A DNA stretch of 64,000 bases. It comes from CAWHJB01 sp963698715 (GTDB lineage: Bacteria; Chloroflexota; Anaerolineae; Anaerolineales; UBA4823). The DNA is taken from NCBI GenBank assembly GCA_963698715.1, contig CAVORW010000002.1, positions 496,001 to 560,000 on the forward strand, read 5' to 3'. The stretch's first letter is position 1; every line of letters begins with the position of its first letter. Of this stretch, positions 1 to 8,513 are shown one piece after another. The notes under the pieces were generated by a model that did not search any database, was not told the DNA's origin, and worked only from the letters and a program-made list of their open reading frames with translations. A program made the translations under genes and the position numbers.

Positions 1-128
1 TGAAGCCCATGATATAGCCCAAAACAGGTCTTAATAGGCGAGTTGCCTGGTTAAGTATAGCACGACAAAAGTCCGGATTTTGGCCGGTTTTTACCGCTTC
101 TGGCTCCAAAATGATTACAATTTGAGAT

Positions 129-920
129 ATGCTGCCATTATTATGGGTCTCCTTGAGCTTTTTGTTGGGCGTAGCGCTGGCCTCCAAGGTCCGCTTGAGT
201 GTGACCGTTTGGATCGGGCTGGCAGCGACCTGCCTGCTCTGGCAGATGGTGGGGAGGCGTTTGAATTCCATTGTTTGGCAGCGGCTCCCAGCCTGGGGAG
301 CTGCCTGGAAGCCGCCGGTTCCAGCAGCGGTGCTGCTGGTTTGCCTGTTCCTGGGGGTCGCCCGCTACCAGGCCGCCCAACCTGAATTATCGCCCGATGA
401 GATAGCCTGGTGGAATGACAGCCAGGAGAATTGGATTGTCGAGGGGATCGTCATTGAACCGCCAGAGATCGAGGACCTGGCTGCTCATTTGGTTGTAGAA
501 GCCTACCGGCTGCGGCCCTCCGATACGCTCTTGTTTACGCCAGTGCATGGCAAACTGCTCGTAAATGTACCGATTTACGGCGACTGGCGCTACGGCGACT
601 GAGTGAGGCTGGAAGGCTACCTGGCGAGCCCCTTTGAGACAGAAGAATTCTCGTATCAGGCTGTGCTGGCCCGCCAGGGAATTTACAGCACGATGCGTGC
701 CCACGAGTCCGTCCGGATCGGTCACGGGGCAGGCAACCTGGCCCTGGCGGCTATTTACAACCTCAAAGAACGCTCCCAACAGTTGATCTACCGCCTGTGG
801 CCAGACCCCGAGGCCTCACTCCTGGCAGGTATCTTGCTGGGGGATGAGTTCGGGATCTCGGACGAGGTCCAGCAGGCTTTCAGAGATACCGGCACATCCC
901 ACGTGATTGCGATCAGCGGG
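129..920 (+). pseudogene. comEC: ComEC/Rec2 DNA-uptake channel, N-terminal part (interrupted)
   Basis: This is the first third of ComEC, the inner-membrane channel that passes single-stranded DNA into the cytoplasm during natural transformation. Visible are a hydrophobic start (LLWVSLSFLLGVALAS), another hydrophobic stretch near residue 60, the DUF4131-type region, and the beginning of the competence domain (LLAGILLGDEFGIS, then SHVIAISG). Two lesions are seen. An in-frame TGA at 600-602 (codon 158) falls in YGD-stop-VRLEG, where relatives usually have Arg; one CGA to TGA change explains it. The frame then runs into TAA at 921, inside an insertion, exactly within the conserved ISG-FN motif. 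The protein resumes at 5019. The ATG at 129 fits the first membrane segment, but I see no clear Shine-Dalgarno. The family is certain; loss of function is inferred. Confidence 0.88.
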
Positions 921-1120
921 TAAATGGCTCTAACCAAATATTTCAAGATTGGCTACAACGAGTCATACAATTGGTAGATGCAGGAAAGGATTCTCTTGAT
1001 AGTGTTAATCTGTTCGCAAGAGTGCTCAGGATCTGCTCGAAATGTGAAAGCAGCATTACAATACCAAAAGTACACGCAGTTCTCTTGGCTATAAACCCCC
1101 ACTCCTGGAGCTATTATTGA
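920..1120 (+). pseudogene. C-terminal tail of an unidentified gene at the insertion edge
   Basis: A frame open from the left junction runs for 66 codons to TGA at 1118-1120 and has no start of its own. It begins VNGSNQIFQDWLQRV and ends INPHSWSYY. Its composition is normal for a protein (mixed hydrophobic and charged, two Cys as CSKC near residues 39-42), and it ends before the neighbouring gene. It looks like the remnant of a gene cut at the insertion boundary. I do not recognise the family. It could be a chance open frame. Confidence 0.35.
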
Positions 1121-1204
1121 CCAACCTTCCTAAATTGAGATTTCCGGTCAAACACTGTGACTGTTTTATTATCGGTACCGGCTACTCGCCGGTTCATATT
1201 TGAC

Positions 1205-4200
1205 CTATTGATCAGTTGAGATTTGGCTTACTATTAATCCAGACCGGTCACTGAGAACCGCAATCAATCCTCCTGCATCGGGATTATGAAGAAAACCTTG
1301 GGTCATGCTTGTGCCGATCAGACGCCCCAAGATGGCATCGGCTGTAGTTATATTGCCCAACGCTAATGGCAGTAAGCGCTTGAGGTGGGGAATGTGATCA
1401 ACCCAAATAGCGGAAAGGAATTGTAGATAGTAGAGTTGTTCCATACCTGCGAGCTGTTCCACCCGACGAAAAGCAGCAGATACTTCTAGTCCTTTGGTTT
1501 GATCAGGCCAAGGCTCATCGATCCAATCCTCGGTTGCGTCAATAAGATTGAGGCGCTCCTGCGAAAGTGCTTGATCGATCATATTTTTTGCTGCTTCACG
1601 CGCTTCTTCGATCTTCTTCTTGGCAGATTCTATCTGGCCCATCTCAATCCAACGTAACGCGACCGAAAGATAAGCGAGCGCCCGGTATCCAGCGAAGCTA
1701 TGTCTTTTGTCTTGAATGGTATAAAATTCTAGAATCTTGTATACATTGTTAATCAATTCGAACTCACCAGCACGGTAAAGCGCAGCGACAATTGCACTGA
1801 AACGCCGGACAATCCATGCCCACGGGTCTTTACGGCCAGCGCTTGCAACGTCACTGAATTTTTGCCTGGTTTTTTCGTCTTCTGCTAAATGATTCAATTG
1901 GTTTTCTAACTCTTCCATTGCGTCCATTGCTCTTTTTGCCGAACGGCAGGTTGGGTCGCCGAATGCAAGCGCCATAGCCAGTGAGTCTTCAGGCCATTCC
2001 GGATCTCTTGCTTCTACAGCGGCTATTAGTATTGCTTCAAAAGCGTGCTGCGTCTCATCAGTCGAATCGTTAGAAAGCACGCCATTCGCCAACCATGCCA
2101 GTGACATCTCGCGATAACTTGGGTAATCATCCAAAGTTATCAATGTGGCTGCTCGCTTTACGTTATCAAGCCAGTCGAGCTCCTCTGTTCCGTGGGCGGC
2201 AGCTCCAGCTAATTGATCGCGAAAGTCAAAGGAAAGTTGGCGAAAGGCGCCTGGATCCAGACCGACCATCATGTTGGACAAATTTTCGATTAGGGTTGAA
2301 AAAGGTTTATCGGGTTTTGGAAACTCCCTTGCCCATGTTTTGGGATCATCCGTCCACTCGTCTATGTAGGAAGACGCTTCATTCTGAAGACATTCTTCAA
2401 GCAGTACTTTGAGCCACTTATATCGTTCCTCAGATATTGAATTGTTTTTTAAGTTAATATCGTTAGCGATTCGTGCTATTAAGCGCTTAGTTGTGCGCAC
2501 TCGTTGTTCATGCAGCAAATCTGCCTCATACCCCCGAAGCCTTGTTTTGTTTGCCGCCTTGGAGTTTGCTTGAAGATTACTCAGTACAACCTTGACTGCA
2601 TATTTCGTTGTATCTATAGCGCCTACAGTAGCAGCTATCCAGGCGATCCAAAGGCGGGCCCATGCCTGAGGACCAGGCTGGGTAGAATAAAGCCTTGTAC
2701 GTTCCAATGCGGCATCGAAGTCGCCCACCTTTACTGCATCCAGTATTAGATTGAAATTTTTCTCTGCCCGAGATAGTCGTTGGTACAGCATAAGGTGCCG
2801 CCAAATTTCTGCAATGTCATCATCTTCAAGTGCCTGGGTGAGCGCAAGCCGGATATTATTGAACAGCGTGTTGGGGTTTCGCCAGCGGCGGAGATGCTCA
2901 CTACGTAGATTTGTAACGCCAAACAGATAGTTTCTTTCATTAACAAGAGCATGGAGTTCATTCCGAAATACTGGGGTGTGCCGCAGGATATATAGATGTG
3001 CCACAATATGCTGCAACCCATAGTCGTCGACATCGCGCCAGTCTACTTGGTCCCAAGTGGCAGCCTTGCCCCGATAGAAAAGGACGATTTCACCGTGCCA
3101 TTCAATCGGATCAATCCAATATCCGTTGGCACGCTCCTGGTCAGTCAGAAAATCGGATAAAGATTGGTGATACAGGCTGTATTTATTCTGCTCGATAATG
3201 GTTGGTTCGAAGAATTGGCTTAAGTCAAACATGACATCATTGACATTTTGAGGTGATAACCCAGAGAATGCAGCCACTTGTTGGGCAGAAAGAGGTTCCC
3301 TGGCAACCACCAGCGTTCCCAGTACAGGACGGTACAGTTTTCGCCAGTCGTAATGGATGTCTTTAATTCGGGCTCTCAAGTATTCCAGGTAGATTTCATA
3401 TAGGTCAATTGGAGGTGAGAGCAAATAATCAGGATGCAATCCGCTAGCTGTCTCTGAAAGTACCCAGGTTAGATAGAGGAAGTTTCCTTCACTGGCCCGA
3501 ATGATGCGCTCTACAAAGTCTTCTTGGTCTATCCCCGCTTGCGCCAACATCGTATGTAGATCCGCGGAAGCTGATACCTGATCCTGTATGTAGGTATGGA
3601 TGTCGTTTCGATTGTCCTCGCTACCTGCATCCAATAAAAAAGAGGGATATTCTAGGAACTCAAATTGACTCAAAACCCATTGGTCAGGGCGAGTTGTCAG
3701 AATAAAATGCACCTGGGATGGTAGCCCGCTTGCAGAAGCCAATAAATCGACAATCGTATTTCTGGCGTCGAAGTGTGCCGCCTCATCCAGAGAATCCACC
3801 AAGATGACAATCCGATGAGTGTAACCAGTGTTATATATTGCCTTCAACGGTTCAATCACCGTTTGCACAAATGCCGTAGCAGGCGATGGTGATTTAATAA
3901 TTAGGTTTTCGATTTTTATTCCAATTGCGGTGCCATAGTTTTCTTGAATATCGATTGAACTACTGAGATTGATTGATGGTTCGTCAAGGAGGCATTTGGC
4001 AAAGTCGTCGATGGCACAAAGCTGATGTGATATATTCCGAGCGAAGTTAAGCGGATCAATCGTATCGGCACGACGTGCTTGGCAGAAATGATAACAAGCC
4101 AGGAAACCAGGACCGATTAGCGAGCAGCTCTTAGGGGGTTGTTTAGTGCCCAGCGAGAATTGCACCAATCGAGCGGCGATAGCGGATTTGCCAATACCCG

Positions 4201-4369
4201 GTTCGCCTTTCAGGATGAAAAATGGAGCTACTTTATCGGTAAGCCAACGGTCTATCTCTGTAAAGACCCACTCGCGGCCAGTGAAGTCTTTAGTCAGATT
4301 CTGAATATCGGGGCTAAGAGGTAGCTCAACCCGGCGCTTGGAAGAAGCAATAGAATCTTTTTCAGACAT
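1205..4369 (-). CDS. STAND-class P-loop NTPase (NACHT/AAA_16-like) with long helical C-terminus
   Basis: A 1054-residue signal-transduction NTPase. Walker A is GEPGIGKS at residues 55-62, preceded by the FTGREWVF entry motif at 29-36 that is usual for these proteins. Walker B is IVILVDSLDE near 187-196 and a sensor-like HFILTTRPD lies near 221-229. A winged-helix-like region follows (about 330-420), and the remaining 600 residues look alpha-helical with TPR-like character, without WD40 repeats. Relatives often carry an N-terminal effector (caspase, TIR, nuclease); here only about 28 residues precede the NTPase, so no effector is fused. AAGGAG lies 8 bases before the ATG. The gene sits inside the comEC insertion behind a lipoprotein gene on the same strand. 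STAND proteins serve in regulation or anti-phage defence; which applies here is unknown. Confidence 0.85.
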   Translation of the reverse strand: MSEKDSIASSKRRVELPLSPDIQNLTKDFTGREWVFTEIDRWLTDKVAPFFILKGEPGIGKSAIAARLVQFSLGTKQPPKSCSLIGPGFLACYHFCQARRADTIDPLNFARNISHQLCAIDDFAKCLLDEPSINLSSSIDIQENYGTAIGIKIENLIIKSPSPATAFVQTVIEPLKAIYNTGYTHRIVILVDSLDEAAHFDARNTIVDLLASASGLPSQVHFILTTRPDQWVLSQFEFLEYPSFLLDAGSEDNRNDIHTYIQDQVSASADLHTMLAQAGIDQEDFVERIIRASEGNFLYLTWVLSETASGLHPDYLLSPPIDLYEIYLEYLRARIKDIHYDWRKLYRPVLGTLVVAREPLSAQQVAAFSGLSPQNVNDVMFDLSQFFEPTIIEQNKYSLYHQSLSDFLTDQERANGYWIDPIEWHGEIVLFYRGKAATWDQVDWRDVDDYGLQHIVAHLYILRHTPVFRNELHALVNERNYLFGVTNLRSEHLRRWRNPNTLFNNIRLALTQALEDDDIAEIWRHLMLYQRLSRAEKNFNLILDAVKVGDFDAALERTRLYSTQPGPQAWARLWIAWIAATVGAIDTTKYAVKVVLSNLQANSKAANKTRLRGYEADLLHEQRVRTTKRLIARIANDINLKNNSISEERYKWLKVLLEECLQNEASSYIDEWTDDPKTWAREFPKPDKPFSTLIENLSNMMVGLDPGAFRQLSFDFRDQLAGAAAHGTEELDWLDNVKRAATLITLDDYPSYREMSLAWLANGVLSNDSTDETQHAFEAILIAAVEARDPEWPEDSLAMALAFGDPTCRSAKRAMDAMEELENQLNHLAEDEKTRQKFSDVASAGRKDPWAWIVRRFSAIVAALYRAGEFELINNVYKILEFYTIQDKRHSFAGYRALAYLSVALRWIEMGQIESAKKKIEEAREAAKNMIDQALSQERLNLIDATEDWIDEPWPDQTKGLEVSAAFRRVEQLAGMEQLYYLQFLSAIWVDHIPHLKRLLPLALGNITTADAILGRLIGTSMTQGFLHNPDAGGLIAVLSDRSGLIVSQISTDQ

Positions 4370-4528
4370 TGATTGTGTCTCCTTGTCTAAAAATCCACAA
4401 GTTTATCTTCTCGTCAATTGCTAGGCATCTAGCTGGCCCTTTTCATTACGACAAGTTACTGTTCTTCAGGCTATCGGCCCCTCCCGAATCGGATAGGTTT
4501 TTCTGAACTGTCCCAAAATATATACCAG

Positions 4529-4819
4529 TCACAATGTTAGACTAAATTTCTGAATCTGCGAAGGTCGGCCTACGATCGTTTCTGGAGCTGGGGGTCGGTA
4601 ATCCAGAGAACTGCACCACCGATAATAGGTCTGGGATGTGGGTGTTGAGGTCGGTACAGGTGTTAGCGTGTTGGTTGGCGTCGAAGAAGGTTCAGTTGTA
4701 TAAGTAAGTGTTGGTAAAGGTGTATCGCTTGGCAGAATCGCGGATGAAGTGGCGGCGAATTCTGGCACACAGGCGGTTAAAAGCAAGCCTATGAAGATTA
4801 TCAAAGTGGTCGGCCTCAT
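4529..4819 (-). CDS. small Thr/Pro/Ser-rich lipoprotein
   Basis: A 96-residue predicted lipoprotein: positively charged start, hydrophobic stretch TLIIFIGLLL and lipobox LTAC, with Cys at residue 17. A low-complexity linker rich in Thr, Pro and Ser (about residues 28-63, with TPT and TST units) leads to a short C-terminal part with one further Cys. Such linkers often hold a domain away from the membrane, but here almost nothing follows, so it may be truncated. It lies 159 bp upstream of the STAND NTPase on the same strand, within the comEC insertion, and may be co-transcribed. No family is recognised. Confidence 0.6.
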   Translation of the reverse strand: MRPTTLIIFIGLLLTACVPEFAATSSAILPSDTPLPTLTYTTEPSSTPTNTLTPVPTSTPTSQTYYRWCSSLDYRPPAPETIVGRPSQIQKFSLTL

Positions 4820-5018
4820 AGTTAACCCCTCTCCACTTGTTATAGGAATTTGATAACTGTCATTTTGATTATGGCATAGAAAAATGTCTATGGAGATTAA
4901 TATAATGTGGATAGTAACTGCTATTTTTAGTCAGATACTTGAGTAATGTCATTTTCAACTTCGATATAATTTCCCATAAGCTGAAAAACCACATCAATAT
5001 TGGTTTTATATCTGTGGT

Positions 5019-6620
5019 TTCAATATCACCATCCTGGCCGGGTTGTTCTCGACCTTTTTCGGGCGGGTTCTGGGGAGAAAACGGCGCTTCCTGGCTGCGA
5101 CCCTGAGTGGGAGCATGATCGCAGTTTACACTGTGCTGGTTGGGGCGCAGGCTGCCGTGGTGCGAGCTGCGCTGATGGGCGGGCTGTCGCTCTACGCCCG
5201 CCAACTCGGCAGTCGCCAGGATGGGCTCAACAGCCTGGGTTTTGTGGCAGCATTAATGGCTCTGGTTGACCCGAATGTGCTTTGGGATGCCGGCTTCCAG
5301 CTCTCCTTCACCGCCACTCTGGGGCTGGTGCTCTACGCCGAGACGTTCAGCCAGACCTTCGTGAAAGTTGCCTCTCGCCGGATACCGGCTGAAGTAGTTC
5401 AGCGCCTGGCAGGCCCGGTGGGTGAGTACATCTTATTTACCCTGGCGGCTCAGCTCATGACCTTGCCGGTGATGGCCTACAACTTCCAGCGGCTGTCAGT
5501 GAGCGCCCTATTGGTCAACCCGCTGATCCTGCCGGCCCAGCCGCCGGTGATGATCCTGGGGGGGCTGGCGCTGCTGGTGGGCCTGATCTGGCTGCCCGTA
5601 GGGCAGGCCCTAGCTTACGCAGCCTGGCCTTTCGTGGCTTACACCATCCGGGTTGTGGACTGGTTCGCCGGCTGGCGCAGCGGAGTGCTGGCGATCGGCC
5701 GGGTCACGCTGCCGGGAGTGCTGCTATTTTACATAGTTCTATTGTTATGGACGGTTGTAAACGAACATATAGCGGGGGACCGCATGGAAAGAATCAAAAC
5801 AATTTTAAGGCCGGGTGTGTTGCTGGCGGCCCTGGGGGTGCTGACGGTCTTCATCTGGCGGGCGGGTCTGTCGGCCCCAGATGGGCGCCTGCACCTGATC
5901 GTTCTGGACGTGGGTTCGGGCGAGGCGCTGCTGGTGCAGACGCCGGGCGGGCGCTACGTGCTGGTCAACGGCGGTGGGAGCACGCGTACGCTTTCGGAGG
6001 CGCTCGGACGGCGCATGCCGCTGCTGCACCGCAAGCTGGATTTCCTGATCGTGGCGGGGGTAGAGGCAGAGCAGATTGGCGGGCTGGCGGGCATCCTGGA
6101 GCGCTACCCGCCGGCCCAGGCGCTGTGGTCGGGCCCGCCGGCAGGCACCGCGACGGCTCGCGACCTGCTGGAGAAGCTGGGCCAGGCCGGGATCCCATAC
6201 CAGCTGGCGCAGGCCGGACAGACGCTGGACCTGGGGGAGGGGGCCCGCTTGCAGGTGGTGGGGGTCAGCCGGCGCGGGGCGGTGCTGCTGCTCGAGTGGG
6301 GCCGCTTCCGGGCGCTGCTGCCGGTGGGCATGGATTTCGAGCAGATGGAGGCCATGCAGGGCGATCCCGGGCTGGAGCCAGTCAGTGCCCTGCTGCTGGC
6401 AGAGGGCGGTTTTGAGCCGCTCAACCCGCCGGAGTGGATCGCTGCCCTGAGGCCGCAGTACGTGCTGCTGAGCGTGGGCGCCGGCGACGAACGCTCGCTA
6501 CTGGACCTGGAGCTGGTGGCCGCCCTGCAGGCGTATACCCTGCTGCGCACGGACAAGAACGGCTGGATCAACCTGAGCACGGATGGGGAAGAGCTGTGGG
6601 TGGAGGTGGAGCGGCGGTGA
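5019..6620 (+). pseudogene. comEC: ComEC/Rec2, C-terminal part: rest of competence domain and degenerate beta-lactamase-like domain
   Basis: This continues the split comEC with FNITILAGLFSTFFGR. It holds the bulk of the membrane competence domain (YTVLVGAQAAVVRAALMGG, then DAGFQLSFTATLGL, and several hydrophobic segments to about position 5790), followed by a metallo-beta-lactamase-like domain beginning LHLIVLDVGSGEALLVQTPGG. In usual ComEC proteins that domain has VLIDGG and a SHxDADHxGG metal site; here the corresponding stretches read VLVNGGG and AGVEAEQIGG, so the His/Asp ligands are gone. Both parts together would give about 798 residues, normal for ComEC. Internal ATG codons exist (for example 5115), but this part alone lacks the N-terminal membrane region and is probably not functional. 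Confidence 0.87.
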
Positions 6621-6888
6621 TGATCAGCGTGTACACCGTGCTGGTCGGGGCGTTAATCGGGACGCAGCTGAAGTGAACCCGTATAGAAAGTGTATTGAAT
6701 ACTGAATAGGCACATCCATGGGGGAATTCTCGATGAGAAAGAAGCTACCTGGCAATCTTCTTGCAACCCAGATCATAAATAATTTCTGTAACTGCTCAAC
6801 CCATTTCGCCGTACATGCTAAACCTGGCCTCAGTAGTTACTACATTCGTTCCTGTTCCATCTGGTTTCTTAGATAAGGTCGGTGGGCC

Positions 6889-8340
6889 ATGCAAACTATT
6901 CGGCTACTACCAGACCAGGTCGAATTCATTCTCCTATCGTTCGAAGGACCTGATCCGTATTCAAAGGCAGGGGGTTTAGGTGTTCGCATTACAAATCTTG
7001 CGCACTTCTTATCATCCAGTGGTTTTCAAACCCACTTAATCTTTATTGGCAGTCCCGATCTTCCCGGTTTGGAAGTTTATTTGAATGGCCACCTCAAACT
7101 GTATCGCTGGTGCCAATGGATCAGCCGCTATCATCCACTGGGGGTTTACGATGGCGAAGAAGGCAAACTGGCAGATTTCAACCATTCGGTTCCGCCATTT
7201 ATTGTTGCAAATATTGCCCGTCCAGCCATCCGGCAAGGCCGGCACCTCATCGTGCTGGCAGAAGAATGGCATACTGCCGAGACGCTCACCCGCCTGAGCG
7301 ACCAGCTTCACAGGGAAGGTTTGCGGCCTTTTTCGATCTTATTGTGGAACGCCAACAACACCAAGGGGTTTGAAAGGGTCGATTGGGAGCGCTTGAATTT
7401 CGTGGCGACGCTCACCACAGTCAGCCGCTATATGAAGCAAATTATGCGGACTTACGGCCTCGATCCGCTGATCATTCCCAACGGCATCCCGGCCGAGTTG
7501 CTGCAGCCCCCTCCCGCCGCTGCCGTCCACCAGGTGCGCCAAAAGCTGGCCGATGAGGCGTTATTGTTGTTCAAAGTTGGGCGCTACGACCCGGATAAGT
7601 GCTGGCTCTCGGCGATAGAGGCTGCGGCGCAGCTCAAGCAGGCCGGCCAGGCTATCCGTTTCCTGTGCCGGGGAGGCATCGAAGGGTATGGATGCGGGGT
7701 ATTACAGCATGCTCGCGAGCTGGGCCTGCTGGTGAAAGATGTGGACGGCCAACCGGAAACCTGGTGTGAAGCCCTGGATGCCATCGAGGCAGCCGGCCCG
7801 GCCGAGGTGTATAACCTGCGTTTCAGCATGTCATCGTCTATGCTACACATCTTTTACGCCGCAGCGGATTTTGTTCTGGCTAACAGCAAGCACGAACCCT
7901 TCGGGCTGGTGGGCCTGGAGGCGATGGCCGCCGGTGGGGTTGTGTTTACAGGCCCCACCGGCGAAACCTATTCATCGGATCGAGAGGGCGCAATCGCGCT
8001 GGATACCGAGCAGCCGGGTGAACTTGTCCTGACCGTCGAAAGTCTGCGCAATTATCCCCATATAGCCAGGGCAATCCGGCAGGCTGCTCCGAAAGTGGCT
8101 GCCCGTTACACGTGGGAGAATGTGATTGGTATTCTGTTTGAGAAAATAAATTTGGCAGCGCGCTACCAAAATACAGAAGCGCTATTCTCTGCATCGTTTG
8201 ATCCTGTGAAACCGGTTCAGGATCAGGTCAAGAATACCTTGATCCGCCAACCGCAACGAACGAAATTGCCTGCATGGCCATTACCTGTGAACCAGGCTCC
8301 GTTAGTGACCCCTGAGAGTATCGGTATTCTCAGGGGTTAG
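6889..8340 (+). CDS. glycosyltransferase, GT4/starch-synthase-like fold
   Basis: A 483-residue GT-B glycosyltransferase. The N-terminal domain starts LSFEGPDPYSKAGGLGVRITNLAHFL, resembling the donor-loop start of glycogen synthase-type and GT4 enzymes (KAGGLG). The C-terminal domain has the phosphate-binding start LFKVGRYDPDKCWLSAIEA and the acceptor-side signature NSKHEPFGLVGLEAMAAGG, whose EPFGLVGLEAM matches the EX7E motif of retaining GT4 enzymes. The sugar donor and product are not predictable: glycogen-like, trehalose-like or envelope glycans are possible. No signal peptide or membrane segment is seen, so it is cytoplasmic. It stands alone between comEC and the PilZ gene; a hairpin overlaps its stop codon. 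Confidence 0.8.
   Translation: MQTIRLLPDQVEFILLSFEGPDPYSKAGGLGVRITNLAHFLSSSGFQTHLIFIGSPDLPGLEVYLNGHLKLYRWCQWISRYHPLGVYDGEEGKLADFNHSVPPFIVANIARPAIRQGRHLIVLAEEWHTAETLTRLSDQLHREGLRPFSILLWNANNTKGFERVDWERLNFVATLTTVSRYMKQIMRTYGLDPLIIPNGIPAELLQPPPAAAVHQVRQKLADEALLLFKVGRYDPDKCWLSAIEAAAQLKQAGQAIRFLCRGGIEGYGCGVLQHARELGLLVKDVDGQPETWCEALDAIEAAGPAEVYNLRFSMSSSMLHIFYAAADFVLANSKHEPFGLVGLEAMAAGGVVFTGPTGETYSSDREGAIALDTEQPGELVLTVESLRNYPHIARAIRQAAPKVAARYTWENVIGILFEKINLAARYQNTEALFSASFDPVKPVQDQVKNTLIRQPQRTKLPAWPLPVNQAPLVTPESIGILRG
8308..8337 (+). terminator. hairpin overlapping the glycosyltransferase stop
   Basis: Perfect 10-bp stem ACCCCTGAGA / TCTCAGGGGT around a 10-base loop. The right arm runs up to the TAG stop, and the following bases (TAGAAATTTGTTT) are only moderately T-rich. 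It could terminate transcription or protect the 3' end. Confidence 0.45.
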
Positions 8341-8513
8341 AAATTTGTTTCCGCCTCTGGAAACCCAATGCATCGACCTGTGGATAATGGTTCAATTTCA
8401 GTGGAGCCGGATTTGCCTTGGGACCGAAGCTGACCCATTAATAACTTCGCTGTGTCATCCAATCGTCGTTCCTTAATTTGATTGGTTTACAGGGGTGAAA
8501 GGAGAATTCACCT

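Larger units (their letters stand above)
921..5018. other. 4.1 kb insertion splitting comEC
   Basis: ComEC reads ...SHVIAISG up to 920 and continues FNITILAGLFST from 5019 in the original frame, so 4098 bp lie between two adjacent codons. The inserted DNA is visibly more AT-rich than the roughly 60% GC flanks. It contains a 66-codon gene tail, a STAND NTPase and a small lipoprotein gene. I find no integrase or transposase and no convincing terminal inverted repeats. The only possible target duplication is GG, present at both junctions (918-919 and 5016-5017), which is too short to interpret. Near the right end an inverted repeat, AAACCACA/TGTGGTTT (4986-4993 and 5013-5020), reaches the junction. 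An assembly join is an alternative, but the exact comEC continuity argues for a real insertion. Confidence 0.8.

Noticed and set aside
600..602. comEC TGA as a selenocysteine codon
   Set aside because: No Cys is expected at this place in ComEC, a one-base Arg codon change explains it, and no SECIS-like hairpin follows.
4484..4500. CGGATAGG in the comEC insert as a fourth MITE end
   Set aside because: No matching partner end and no TGTGGTTGTT palindrome within 100 bases.
918..5017. Target duplication or terminal inverted repeats of the comEC insertion
   Set aside because: Only GG is shared at the junctions and the ends do not pair convincingly, so no transposition mechanism can be named.
5747..6415. 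222-codon Gly/Ala/Arg-rich frame inside comEC
   Set aside because: A shadow of high-GC coding sequence in another frame; the ComEC frame is clearly the real one.
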